From Bacteroidota bacterium (GTDB taxonomy: Bacteria; Bacteroidota; Bacteroidia; Sphingobacteriales; Sphingobacteriaceae): DNA of 64,000 bases. The notes under the pieces are model-generated. The model made no database searches. It had not been told where the DNA came from and saw only the letters and a program-made list of their open reading frames with translations. Made by a program: the position numbers and the translations under genes. Location: the NCBI GenBank assembly GCA_023450085.1, contig JAEXHI010000022.1, forward strand, positions 372,001 to 436,000. Reading direction: 5' to 3'. Every line of letters begins with the position of its first letter. The stretch's first letter is position 1. Below are positions 44,437 through 53,404 of this stretch, piece after piece.

Positions 44437-46047
44437 ATGAGTTTAAAAAAAATATATTGTACTTTATTAATTGTTGGCGGAGTTTTTTACTCTGCCAACA
44501 TTATGGCGCAACAAGCTGATAGCGTTTTTGCGGATATTAATTTTATACGCAAAACCAACGCTTGGTCAGTTTCAGAAAATGCGGCTGGTTTAAGATATTT
44601 CTCATTGCAGAAAATATCTAATGCTCAGCTTTACGCCAATAAATCGGATGGTGGCTTTAAAAATTATTATCAATCTGATAACAGCTATCAATATGGGCTA
44701 AATGCAGAATCTATTTATAGATTAAATAACAAAGTAGTTTTTAGCGGAGCAGTTGATTACTCTAATTTTAAAGGTCGTAAAATGGGTGGTTCTTCTTTTA
44801 TAGACCCATATAAGAATCCTTTTGATATTGTAGAAACAGATGAAGCTGATAAGGGCAATAAACAGTTAGAAACCTATCGTTTACAAGGAGCGGTAAGCGC
44901 TCAGATAACTTCAAAGCTTGCTTTAGGAGGTAAGATAGATTATCAGGCCGCCAATTTTGCCAAAATGAAGGACATTCGACATGTAAATAAATTGTTAGAT
45001 TTGAATTTGTCTCTCGGTGCAACTTATCAATTGAGTAACGCTGTAGAAATTGGTGCTAATTATATCTATGATAGAAGGATAGAGAGTGTTATTTTCCGTT
45101 CCTTTGGCAACAAAGTTAAAGTATTTACATCGTTAATTAACTTCGGAACTTTTTATGGGAGATCAGAGACTTTTAGTAATTATGGATATACCGCGGATGC
45201 GAGTTTAAGACCACTGACTAACTTTACTCAAGGTGCGGCTTTACAATTGAATTTTAAACTGAATGAAAAAACACGTTGGTTTAACGAGTTTGTTTATGGT
45301 ACATCAAAAGGGTTTTTTGGGCAAGAAGGAACATCAAGTACTAAATATACAGACCATTCAGTAGATGAATACGGTTACAAAGGAGTGTTTTCGGTAGTAG
45401 GGGATAAAAATCATCATTACATATCTATTATTGCAAACTATCAAAACTTAAAGAATTTAGAGAATGTATTTCGTTCTGGAACTGCTACAGGAGGAAATAC
45501 CGTTATAGTGTATTATGGTAAAAATGAAGTGCTAGATAAACAGCAAATAGAGGCTAAATTGGACTATACCATGTATGCGGAAGTGCAAAATAATAATCCG
45601 AAATGGGTTTTTAATTTAAGCACGAATTATCTTCGCCGTCAACAAACCACTACTATATATCCGTTTTATAGAGATCAAACAATTAATAGTTATCAAGCAA
45701 ATGCCAATGTGAAAAGAAATATCACAAAGGCTAGTCAAATGTATAGCGTAGCGCTGGGCTTAGGTTACGGTACTGGCAGTGGCTTAGCAAAATATGATGG
45801 TCTGTATACAGCACCTTCAGATAGTCAAACTGCTCCAACTAGTATGGATTTGTACCTATACCAAGAATTTGAATATTTTACCAAGCCGAGGGTTTCTGCA
45901 GATTTAGATTTGCAATACACAAAGAAGTTGAAAGAAAATATATCACCTTTTGTGAAGTTAAACTACAGTTTTACCAAAGCTTTTGATACCCAATTTTTGG
46001 GAAGTAGCTTTGGAGTAGCTGGATTAAGTGTGGGCTGTATTTTTTAG
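44437..46047 (+). CDS. DUF6850-type outer-membrane beta-barrel protein
   Basis: A 536-residue protein with a signal peptide (1-25, NIMAQ) and an alternating beta-strand pattern to the end, closing with the barrel-like SSFGVAGLSVGCIF. Segments such as ENAAGLRYFSLQKISNAQLY and NNKVVFSGAVDYSNFKGR fit the family annotated DUF6850. There is no plug, so it is a porin-like or structural barrel rather than a second TonB receptor. As the third gene of the operon it may form an outer-membrane complex with the lipoprotein. Function is otherwise unknown. Confidence 0.78.
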   Translation: MSLKKIYCTLLIVGGVFYSANIMAQQADSVFADINFIRKTNAWSVSENAAGLRYFSLQKISNAQLYANKSDGGFKNYYQSDNSYQYGLNAESIYRLNNKVVFSGAVDYSNFKGRKMGGSSFIDPYKNPFDIVETDEADKGNKQLETYRLQGAVSAQITSKLALGGKIDYQAANFAKMKDIRHVNKLLDLNLSLGATYQLSNAVEIGANYIYDRRIESVIFRSFGNKVKVFTSLINFGTFYGRSETFSNYGYTADASLRPLTNFTQGAALQLNFKLNEKTRWFNEFVYGTSKGFFGQEGTSSTKYTDHSVDEYGYKGVFSVVGDKNHHYISIIANYQNLKNLENVFRSGTATGGNTVIVYYGKNEVLDKQQIEAKLDYTMYAEVQNNNPKWVFNLSTNYLRRQQTTTIYPFYRDQTINSYQANANVKRNITKASQMYSVALGLGYGTGSGLAKYDGLYTAPSDSQTAPTSMDLYLYQEFEYFTKPRVSADLDLQYTKKLKENISPFVKLNYSFTKAFDTQFLGSSFGVAGLSVGCIF

Positions 46048-46088
46048 CCTAAAACAATAAAACAAAACATATTATTATTTTTGCGGGG

Positions 46089-47249
46089 ATGAAAAAGATG
46101 AAACTTTTTGTGGCAACTTGGCTATTGGTAGCTTTTAGTTTGCTACATTTTTCGTTTAGAGAAATAGCTTATACCTCAAGTGGCATCACGATAGACAGCT
46201 TACGCAGTTTGTACGAACGCCCAGTGGCGCAATGGCCTAAGCCTAATGTAGATAGCGGCGTAAAATGGCAGGAGTTTAAAGCCTTGCCAGAAATAGACAG
46301 CAAAGTTTATTTTGCCACCATGGAAAGCGCTCAAGTTGTTTTGGGTAAAAACCTTTTCTTTGATCCCATATTATCAGGCTCCAATCAAATCTCTTGTAGC
46401 AGCTGTCACAATCCGCAAACTTCATGGGCTGATAAATTGTCTGTTTCCATTGGTCACGACCATGCCTCAGGCAATAGAAATACTCCGTCGTTATTGAATG
46501 TGAAAGAACGTAAATCTTTCTTTTGGGATGGTAGAGCAACCACTTTGGAAGACCAAGTAAAAAGCCCTATTGAAGCTCATAACGAAATGGCTATGAACTT
46601 GAAAGAATTGCCTAAAAAGTTGAATGCCATTAAAGCGTATAAAGAATTGGTGAAGAAAGCTTACGGCACAGATAAGATAACTTTTGACCATGTAGCTAAA
46701 GCATTAGCCAGTTTCCAACGCACTTTGACCAGCAGGAGAAGTCGCTTTGATCGATTTTTAGATGGCGAGTACAAGCAATTAAATGATAAAGAATTGGAAG
46801 GATTACATTTGTTCCGTACCAAAGCAAGATGTATCAATTGCCACAATGGCCAGTACTTTACGGACGAGAGTTTCCATAATATTGGCTTAACGTACTATAA
46901 GCGTAAATATGAAGACTTAGGACGTTACAATGTGACCAAAGATCCTAATGATGTAGGAAAGTTCCGTACACCATCTTTACGAGACGTAATGAATACTAGC
47001 CCTTGGATGCATAATGGTTTGTTTGACAATATCACTGGGCTTTTAAATGTGTACAACAGTGGGATGCAAATGAACACTGCTACAGCAGCTCAAAAAGCGG
47101 CAGATCCCATGCACCCAGTGACGGATCCTTTGATGAAGAAACTGAACTTAACCAAAGATGAAATACAAGCAGTAATTGCTTTCCTTGAATCAATTACCGC
47201 CACACAATATAAAATGCATAGGCCAGAACAATTGCCTAGAGATAACTAA
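46089..47249 (+). CDS. di-haem cytochrome-c peroxidase (MauG/CCP family)
   Basis: A 386-residue exported protein with an N-terminal hydrophobic leader (1-24). It has two haem-c sites: CSSCH (103-107) and CINCH (248-252). Other family motifs are GKNLFFDPILSGSNQISC, NTPSLLNV, FFWDGRATTLEDQ, FRTPSLRDV and the C-terminal SPWMHNG. Classical members reduce hydrogen peroxide with cytochrome c; MauG-like members oxidise protein or metal substrates. As the last gene of a putatively metal-regulated uptake operon, it may oxidise or release the imported complex, or detoxify peroxide formed during capture (inference). A strong bidirectional-looking terminator follows directly. Confidence 0.92.
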   Translation: MKKMKLFVATWLLVAFSLLHFSFREIAYTSSGITIDSLRSLYERPVAQWPKPNVDSGVKWQEFKALPEIDSKVYFATMESAQVVLGKNLFFDPILSGSNQISCSSCHNPQTSWADKLSVSIGHDHASGNRNTPSLLNVKERKSFFWDGRATTLEDQVKSPIEAHNEMAMNLKELPKKLNAIKAYKELVKKAYGTDKITFDHVAKALASFQRTLTSRRSRFDRFLDGEYKQLNDKELEGLHLFRTKARCINCHNGQYFTDESFHNIGLTYYKRKYEDLGRYNVTKDPNDVGKFRTPSLRDVMNTSPWMHNGLFDNITGLLNVYNSGMQMNTATAAQKAADPMHPVTDPLMKKLNLTKDEIQAVIAFLESITATQYKMHRPEQLPRDN

Positions 47250-47280
47250 AAAAAGGTCGAGAAACTTCTCGACCTTTTTT
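47248..47280 (+). terminator. rho-independent terminator of the peroxidase operon
   Basis: A 9-bp stem, GGTCGAGAA with TTCTCGACC (47255-47274), is flanked by an A-run on the left and six T residues on the right. It overlaps the last base or two of the peroxidase stop codon, and could work in both directions. Confidence 0.88.
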
Positions 47281-47293
47281 GTTTATGTTTCTC

Positions 47294-47430
47294 GTCATTT
47301 CGACTGAAGCGCAGCGCAATGGAGAAATCTTTGGAAATGCTCACAAACACCATCTCCTAAATTAAAAATTGTAACGAAGGAAAGAAATCTATTAAAAACT
47401 ATAATGAGATTCCTCGTACCTCGGAGTGAC
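47294..47430. repeat. intergenic imperfect inverted repeat
   Basis: It starts GTCATTTCGACTGAAGCGCA, continues through GGAGAAATCTTTGG, and ends with GAGATTCCTCGTACCTCGGA followed by GTGAC. The ends belong to the same families as 2462-2572, 9166-9335 and 55652-55736. No coding content; it fills the gap between the peroxidase terminator and the convergent aminopeptidase gene. Confidence 0.65.
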
Positions 47431-47452
47431 AGCAAATTTTATAACAAATAGT

Positions 47453-49228
47453 TTATATTGCTTTCGTCATTTCCTTTAAAAATGCTTTCTCTTCTTCGTT
47501 CAATAAAACACTTACCTTTTCGTAAACCTCTTGATGGTAGTTATTCAACCAGTTGATGTGCGAAGCCTCTAACAACTCTTTCTTTACCAAAGTGGTGTCA
47601 ATAGGAGCAAGGGTTAAGCTTTCAAAAGCATAAAACTCGTTGAACTCATTAGTAGTACCCTTAACGGTTAACACTAAATTCTCAATACGAATACCATGTT
47701 TACCAATGCGATAAATGCCAGGTTCAATAGAAGTAATAGTGCCTAGTTCAATCGCAATTGGTGTAGCCGATGCATTGAAAATGTGTGGGCCTTCGTGCAC
47801 ATTTAAATAATAACCTACACCGTGCCCAGTACCGTGTCCGTAATTTAAAGCGTAATCCCACATCGGGCGACGGGTAATCGCATCAATCTGATAACCACAA
47901 GTACCTTTAGGGAAACGGGTTTTGCAGCCCTCAATCATCGCTTTAAGTACCAAGGTATAATCAGTGCTTTCCTCATCGGTATTGTTGCCCATTGGAATCA
48001 CACGGGTAATATCGGTAGTGCCATATTGGTATTGACCGCCAGAATCTACTAAAAATAAACCATCTGCTTTTACTGGAACATCGCTTTCTGGAGTCGCTGC
48101 ATAATGTGGCAAGGCTCCATGTGCTTTGTAACCCGCAATGGTGTTGAAACTTTCGCCTACAAAACCATCTTGTTCTGCTCTAAAACCTCTTAATTTTTCG
48201 GCAGCAGATATTTCAGTGATTTCTACTTTGTCTACGTTTTCTTTCACCCATTTAAAGAACTTGGTCATTGCAGCACCGTCTTTAATCATGGTTTTACGGG
48301 TGTTGGCAATCTCTACTTCATTTTTAATTGCTTTTAAGTAAGTAGAAGGATTTGTTTCCAAAACCTTTTGCACCTCCGCAGGAACTTGCTTATACATGAA
48401 AAGACAGTTACGCTTAGGATCGATAAGGATAGAGCTGTCTGATGGAATTTGTTGTAGGTCGGAAGCTAAAGCATCATAACCAACTACTTCAACATTTTGA
48501 ACAGCTAACGTATTTAAATCAACAGCGGTCAGTTTATCTTTATCAAGGTAGATTTTTATTTTATCCTCGGTAATTAAAGCAAAGCTTAATACTACGGGAT
48601 TAAAACCAACATCTTGACCACGTAGATTAAAAATCCAAGCCATATCATCTAAAGAAGAAACCAAGTGATGACTTACACGTTGCTTTTTTAACGAGCTTCT
48701 AATGGCTTCAAGTTTACTCGGTACCGATTGTCCAACCACTTCATCAGCTAACAAAAAGGCAGGTTCAGCAGGTAGGGCAGGTCTATCTTTCCAAATTTGT
48801 CCTACATAATCTTGGTGTTCGAAGCTAACATTATTAAAAGCCAGCTGTTTTTCAAGCTGCAAGCCAAGCAATACAGATACGGTTTTCTCGTCGAAAGCAA
48901 TTTTACTTCCAGCAGGTAGTTTTTCGCCCAACCAATCAATGTATTCAGCTACACCTTGGGCTTTCAATTTTACCAGTTCAAAACCACTGTTTTTCAATTG
49001 CTCTTCAGCTTGAACAAAATATCTAGAGTCGGCCCAAAGACCAGCAAAATCTTGAGTAATTACCACCGTACTTACAGAACCTGTAAAACCAGTAACGAAA
49101 GGAATACTTTTATAAAAATCGGGTAGATATTCGCTAATATGTGGGTCGGCAGAAGGGATGATATAGGCTGCAACACCATCTTTTTTCATCAACTCACGGA
49201 TAGCGGCTAGTTTTTCTGGATGTGTCAT
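47453..49228 (-). CDS. pepP: M24-family Xaa-Pro aminopeptidase
   Basis: A 591-residue enzyme of the long eukaryote-like aminopeptidase P class. Two creatinase-N domains occupy about 1-300, the M24 pita-bread catalytic domain about 305-530, and a C-terminal M24 extension the rest. The five dinuclear-metal ligands are present: Asp395 (FLVDSGGQY), Asp406 (GTTDITR), His469 (GTGHGVGYYLNVHEG), Glu502 (SIEPGIY) and Glu516 (GIRIEN). It removes the first residue from peptides with proline in second place, in the cytoplasm (no signal peptide). The gene stands alone between a repeat and the divergent aldehyde dehydrogenase gene. Confidence 0.93.
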   Translation of the reverse strand: MTHPEKLAAIRELMKKDGVAAYIIPSADPHISEYLPDFYKSIPFVTGFTGSVSTVVITQDFAGLWADSRYFVQAEEQLKNSGFELVKLKAQGVAEYIDWLGEKLPAGSKIAFDEKTVSVLLGLQLEKQLAFNNVSFEHQDYVGQIWKDRPALPAEPAFLLADEVVGQSVPSKLEAIRSSLKKQRVSHHLVSSLDDMAWIFNLRGQDVGFNPVVLSFALITEDKIKIYLDKDKLTAVDLNTLAVQNVEVVGYDALASDLQQIPSDSSILIDPKRNCLFMYKQVPAEVQKVLETNPSTYLKAIKNEVEIANTRKTMIKDGAAMTKFFKWVKENVDKVEITEISAAEKLRGFRAEQDGFVGESFNTIAGYKAHGALPHYAATPESDVPVKADGLFLVDSGGQYQYGTTDITRVIPMGNNTDEESTDYTLVLKAMIEGCKTRFPKGTCGYQIDAITRRPMWDYALNYGHGTGHGVGYYLNVHEGPHIFNASATPIAIELGTITSIEPGIYRIGKHGIRIENLVLTVKGTTNEFNEFYAFESLTLAPIDTTLVKKELLEASHINWLNNYHQEVYEKVSVLLNEEEKAFLKEMTKAI

Positions 49229-49393
49229 TTTTGCAAATAATATTTAGTTATCAAAGTAATGGAATATTTCGCAATTAATGGACAGGTCGCTTTAAAAAGT
49301 AATGCCACAAATGTCAAATAATGGTAAATGAAGAAAAAACTACACATATTTGGACAGCTATCCCTAACTTTAATCAAATTAACTTATACCAAC

Positions 49394-50884
49394 ATGTATA
49401 CCGACCATTCCACCACTGAAATAGATACCCTATTAGCAAAATCAGCAGCAGCATTTTATCAATATAAAAATCTCTCTTTAAAAGAAAGAGCTCGTTTCAT
49501 GCGCAGTATTGCTATCGAAATGGAAGCCTTGGGAGAAGAGTTGATCACTACCGCTCATCAAGAAACGCATTTGTCTGAAAAACGCTTGTATGCAGAACGT
49601 AAGCGGACTATTTTTCAGTTGAATAGCTATGCTGATGCTGCTGAGCAAGGGAATTGGTTAGAAGCCAGAATTGATCTTGGTGACGAAGGTAAAACACCAC
49701 CAAAACCAGATTTGCGTAAAATGCTTGTGCCTTTAGGACCAGTAGTAGTTTTTGGCGCCAGCAATTTCCCTTTTGCCTATTCAACGGCTGGTGGGGATAC
49801 CGCTTGTGCATTTGCCGCAGGCTGCCCAGTGATTGTGAAAGCTCACCCAGCTCATGTAGAAACTTCGACGCTAGTGGCCAAAGCTATTTTTAAAGCTGCT
49901 GAAAAATGTAACATGCCTGAAGGTATTTTTACACATATATATGGTGCCGATTTTAAGGTAGGCGAATATCTGGTGAAACATGAAGTGGTAAAAGCAGTTG
50001 GCTTCACGGGTTCGTATAGCGGTGGACGAGCCTTGTTTGATTTGGCTGCTCAGCGCAAAACACCCATTCCTGTTTTTGCAGAAATGGGAAGTGTTAATCC
50101 AGTATTTTTATTGTCTGATAAACTGCAGCAAGACCACCAATGGGCTGCTGAAAAATTAGCCTATTCCATTACCCAAGATATGGGACAGTTTTGTACTAAT
50201 CCAGGATTAATGATTGCTGTTAAAGGTGAAGGATTGGATAAATACGTTAAACAACTTTTGATTAACCTGCATGAAGTAACACCTAGCAAGATGCTGCACA
50301 AAGGGATTGCTAGAAATTACATTAACAACATGCAAACCGCCATTACACAAAGGCATGTAGATGTACTTTACCAAAGCAATAACAAATTGGGAGAAGAAGA
50401 CGGAATGGTTACCATAGCTAAAGTTCCAGGGAAATATTTTTTAACCAACGTACAATTACATCAGGAGGTATTTGGACCTTATTCGCTATTGGTAGAATGT
50501 AGTGACGAGGCCGAAATGTTAAAGATTGCCCAGCATTTAGAAGGCCAATTGACCACTACTTTAATGGCCACAGCTGATGATATCAAGAACAACTCAGAAC
50601 TGGTAAATGTGTTGCAGGAGAAATGTGGCCGATTTATCATGAATAGTGTGCCTACAGGGGTAGAGGTAGCTTTGGCTATGCAACATGGTGGGCCATTTCC
50701 TGCCTGCACAGATAGTAGATTTACCGCAGTAGGTGCTGATGGGATTAAGCGATTTGCCAGACCAGTAAGTTTTCAAAACTGGACTAACGAGTTTTTACCA
50801 GATGAATTAAAAAACGAAAATCCTTTGAATATTTGGCGTACTGTGAATAATGAGCTCACTCAAGATGTTGTAAATAACGCTTAA
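49394..50884 (+). CDS. NAD(P)-dependent aldehyde dehydrogenase, alpha-ketoglutaric-semialdehyde type
   Basis: A 496-residue enzyme from ATG 49394; an upstream in-frame ATG at 49328 would add a 22-residue tail with no homology. Catalytic Glu230 (FAEMGSVNP) and Cys267 (DMGQFCTNPG) are present, with the cofactor-binding GASNFPFAYSTAGGDT and VIVKAHPAH. The subfamily signature WLEARIDLGD before PDLRKMLVPLGPVVVFG is that of alpha-ketoglutaric semialdehyde dehydrogenases, which finish breakdown of hydroxyproline, pentoses and aldaric acids by producing 2-oxoglutarate. No other gene of these pathways is adjacent, so the source pathway is unknown. Confidence 0.9.
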   Translation: MYTDHSTTEIDTLLAKSAAAFYQYKNLSLKERARFMRSIAIEMEALGEELITTAHQETHLSEKRLYAERKRTIFQLNSYADAAEQGNWLEARIDLGDEGKTPPKPDLRKMLVPLGPVVVFGASNFPFAYSTAGGDTACAFAAGCPVIVKAHPAHVETSTLVAKAIFKAAEKCNMPEGIFTHIYGADFKVGEYLVKHEVVKAVGFTGSYSGGRALFDLAAQRKTPIPVFAEMGSVNPVFLLSDKLQQDHQWAAEKLAYSITQDMGQFCTNPGLMIAVKGEGLDKYVKQLLINLHEVTPSKMLHKGIARNYINNMQTAITQRHVDVLYQSNNKLGEEDGMVTIAKVPGKYFLTNVQLHQEVFGPYSLLVECSDEAEMLKIAQHLEGQLTTTLMATADDIKNNSELVNVLQEKCGRFIMNSVPTGVEVALAMQHGGPFPACTDSRFTAVGADGIKRFARPVSFQNWTNEFLPDELKNENPLNIWRTVNNELTQDVVNNA

Positions 50885-50928
50885 GCTAACGCTACATCAC
50901 GAATCCTAGTTTTCGAGAAAGCTTTTTT

Positions 50929-51075
50929 CTATGTGCCTATGTGGTTAATTAAAAAAATATAAACCCATAGGCACATTAGTGTATAATGCTTAAATAATGG
51001 ATGGAACCAACTCTATGTGTCTATGTGGTTAATTAAAAAATATAAACACATAGACACATTAGTGTATGATGCTTA
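50929..51075. repeat. tandem pair of hairpin repeats (84-bp period)
   Basis: Two copies (50929-50992 and 51013-51075) of a 63-64-bp unit, CTATGTG-C/T-CTATGTGGTTAATT through CACATTAGTGTAT. In each, the left arm (GTGCCTATG or GTGTCTATGTG) pairs with the right arm (CATAGGCAC or CACATAGACAC). The arms differ between copies by compensating changes (GTGCC with GGCAC; GTGTC with GACAC), so pairing is kept. This occupies the 411-bp gene-free stretch 50885-51295; the remaining part is AT-rich, with a TAATTTTG -7-like element at 51253-51260. Confidence 0.7.
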
Positions 51076-51295
51076 TTGATGATGGTCCATAATTTTTAAG
51101 GAATAAGAAAACCGACGCTATTTACTCTATGTAGTTGAAAATAAATAAGCAAGCAGGACTAATGTATACATCCCTAACGCTATTTAATACTTTAATTCTA
51201 AATTAATAAATATTTAATCTATAGAAATAGTAGTCTTTTTGAAAAATATTGCTAATTTTGAAGCATTGACGGTTTTTAACCGAAAGCTTTAACAT

Positions 51296-52051
51296 ATGCA
51301 ATTACAAATCAATCAAGCTTTAGCTGCTCATCCTGTACCTTATCCAACCACGGTTGCCAAAGATGTAGTGCTTTTGCATGGCCTGTTTGGCAATCTTAGC
51401 AATTGGAGATTATTGCATAAGGAATTATCTGCGCAATACAATGTTTGGACACCAGAACTTCCTCTTTTCAATCATTTTTTAGGAGGGGGACTGAACAAAC
51501 TGGTCGATTTTTTGGAAGATTATCTCAATGTTCATCAAATCAATAATCCAATTTTAATTGGCAATTCTTTAGGTGGACATATTGCCTTACTGTATGCATT
51601 AAAGTATCCGCAAAAAGTAACAAGCTTAGTGCTTACAGGTAGCTCAGGTTTATACGAAAATTCTTTTGGAGGTTCTTTTCCGAGGGTGAAGGACTATCAG
51701 TACATCAAACAAAAAGTAGAAGATGTTTTTGATAGGAAAGAGGTGGTAGATGAAGAAATGATAAACTATGTGTTTGATATTGTACAACAGAAGACTAAAG
51801 CACTTTCTGTAATTATGCTGGCCAGAGACGCACAAAAGCAAAATTTAAAAGAACTGCTTCACTTTATCCAAGTACCCGTATTGCTAATTTGGGGTTTGCA
51901 GGATGTAGTAACACCTCCTGCAGTGGCAGAAGAGTTTTATGAGTATTTGCCCAATGCTACATTGCGTTTTATCGACGAATGCGGACATGCCCCTATGATG
52001 GAGCAACCTGAGTTGTTTAATGAATATGTAAGTCAATTCCTTGCTTCTTAA
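51296..52051 (+). CDS. alpha/beta-hydrolase fold protein
   Basis: A 251-residue hydrolase with the oxyanion segment VVLLHGLFGNLSNW, nucleophile elbow GNSLGGH (Ser91), an acid at about Asp202 (WGLQDVVTPP) and the catalytic His at about 230 (DECGHAPMMEQP). The triad is complete. The family covers esterases, lipases and C-C hydrolases; no lid or substrate motif allows a closer call. The fatty-acid-hydroxylase-family gene starts one base after its stop, so the two are co-transcribed and probably act on related lipid substrates (inference). Confidence 0.9.
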   Translation: MQLQINQALAAHPVPYPTTVAKDVVLLHGLFGNLSNWRLLHKELSAQYNVWTPELPLFNHFLGGGLNKLVDFLEDYLNVHQINNPILIGNSLGGHIALLYALKYPQKVTSLVLTGSSGLYENSFGGSFPRVKDYQYIKQKVEDVFDRKEVVDEEMINYVFDIVQQKTKALSVIMLARDAQKQNLKELLHFIQVPVLLIWGLQDVVTPPAVAEEFYEYLPNATLRFIDECGHAPMMEQPELFNEYVSQFLAS

Positions 52052-52052
52052 C

Positions 52053-53273
52053 ATGGAGAAAATCAACTATTTGGCCTTTGCTATTCCCGCATTTTTCCTG
52101 TTTGTGTATTTGGAATATATGTTGGCCGTAAAAAAGAATAAGGCACATTTGTTTAAATATGAAAGCTCAGTAGCTAATATTAGCATTGGTATTGCAGAGC
52201 GATTGTTGAACTTATTTATTGCGGCGAGCTTTTATGAACTATTTAACTATGTCTATCAAAATTATGCGTTATTCCATATTCCAAATACATGGTGGGTATG
52301 GGTTTTACTGATTTTGGCTACTGATTTTGTTTGGTATTGGTACCATAGGTTAGGGCACGAGGTAAATTTTTTGTGGGCGGCTCATATCGTGCATCATCAA
52401 AGCGAGGAGTTTAACTTAACCGTATCCGCTCGTATCACTACCCTTCAAGCTTTAATAAGAGGTGTTTTTTGGTGTGCTTTACCGCTACTGGGCTTTCACC
52501 CGCTCATGGTGGTGGTCATTTTAACAGTACATGGAGCATATTCATTTTTTACCCACACGCAGTTGATTGGCAAATTGGGATGGTTGGAACATGTATTGAT
52601 TACGCCCTCATTACATGGCGTGCACCATGCTAGCGATGATAAGTATTTAGATAAGAATTACGGTGATGTATTTGTGTTTTGGGATAAAATGTTCGGTACT
52701 TTTCAAAAAGAAGAGGAACCTCCAACCTACGGATTAACGCACCCCATTAAAAGCAATAGTTTTTTATGGCAGCATTTTCATTATTATTTGGAAGTGATAG
52801 AGGCTTGTTGTAAAACCGATGGAATTTGGAATAAGCTAAAAGTAGTGTTTGGCAGTCCTGCCTTGCTCGACCAAGACATTAGGCCTCAACTAGAGCGTCG
52901 TTTTTTACAACATAAATCAACCGCTACCGCTAAATTTAAACTAAAAGGATATATCAATTTGCAATTGGGCTTAAGTGTGGTGATATTAACATTAACCACT
53001 GCATTTTGGGCTTATATCAATTTTGTTGATGCATTAGCCATTCTTGTCTTTGTGCTCATTACCCTTATTAATTGTGGTGCTTTGTTAGAGCAGCGCAAAT
53101 GGATTTATTATTTGGAATGCGTAAGATTGATACTGCTGTTTGGCTTTGTTTTTTACCAATTAGATTGGGTGGAGCTGATTTTTCTGCCCACCATTGTCCT
53201 CATTATTTTAGAAAGAACTTTTGCTTTGAGTAGTCTTTATAAAAATTACGTATTACAATACGAAGAAATTTAG
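52053..53273 (+). CDS. sterol desaturase / fatty acid hydroxylase-family membrane enzyme
   Basis: A 406-residue membrane di-iron enzyme from ATG 52053 (an upstream in-frame TTG at 52041 overlaps the previous gene and is rejected). The histidine boxes are HRLGH (98-102), HIVHH (111-115), HGAYSFFTH (160-168) and HGVHH (188-192), the eight-His pattern that binds the di-iron centre. The C-terminal half (about 285-400) adds four more hydrophobic helices, as in alkylglycerol-monooxygenase-like members. Such enzymes hydroxylate or desaturate lipids or cleave ether lipids. It is coupled to the alpha/beta-hydrolase gene. The substrate is not known. Confidence 0.88.
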   Translation: MEKINYLAFAIPAFFLFVYLEYMLAVKKNKAHLFKYESSVANISIGIAERLLNLFIAASFYELFNYVYQNYALFHIPNTWWVWVLLILATDFVWYWYHRLGHEVNFLWAAHIVHHQSEEFNLTVSARITTLQALIRGVFWCALPLLGFHPLMVVVILTVHGAYSFFTHTQLIGKLGWLEHVLITPSLHGVHHASDDKYLDKNYGDVFVFWDKMFGTFQKEEEPPTYGLTHPIKSNSFLWQHFHYYLEVIEACCKTDGIWNKLKVVFGSPALLDQDIRPQLERRFLQHKSTATAKFKLKGYINLQLGLSVVILTLTTAFWAYINFVDALAILVFVLITLINCGALLEQRKWIYYLECVRLILLFGFVFYQLDWVELIFLPTIVLIILERTFALSSLYKNYVLQYEEI

Positions 53274-53291
53274 AACCTTAACTAACACTAA

Positions 53292-53345
53292 CTAAACTTC
53301 TGCCTCGTTTGGTACCATAGAGTACTGAACAGGCAGATTTTTCTT
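53292..53345 (-). pseudogene. remnant of a second universal stress protein gene (C-terminal codons)
   Basis: On the minus strand this reads KSACSVL, then after a single-base frame change MVPNEAEV and a TAG stop. The intact USP gene 60 bases away ends KSACPVLIVPNKAEV then a stop. The DNA matches in 31 of about 49 positions with one inserted base, including AAAATCTGCCTG and the GTACC and GTTTA blocks. This is best explained as the tail of a decayed tandem USP copy. Everything 5' of it has gone; a palindrome sits in between. Confidence 0.65.
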
Positions 53346-53358
53346 TTTTGTGCAAACT

Positions 53359-53391
53359 AAACCTTGCAGGTTTTAGAAACCTGTAAGGTTT
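53359..53391. repeat. double palindrome between the USP remnant and the USP gene
   Basis: An AAACCTTGCAGGTTT half and an AAACCTGTAAGGTTT half around a three-base spacer, the same family as 9166-9199. It lies 14 bases before the 3' end of the intact USP gene and may serve as its terminator hairpin. Confidence 0.7.
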
Positions 53392-53404
53392 AATATATAA
53401 ATGC

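Noticed and set aside
49328..49393. Upstream ATG start for the aldehyde dehydrogenase
   Set aside because: The added 22 residues are unlike the family, whose N-terminus fits the ATG at 49394.
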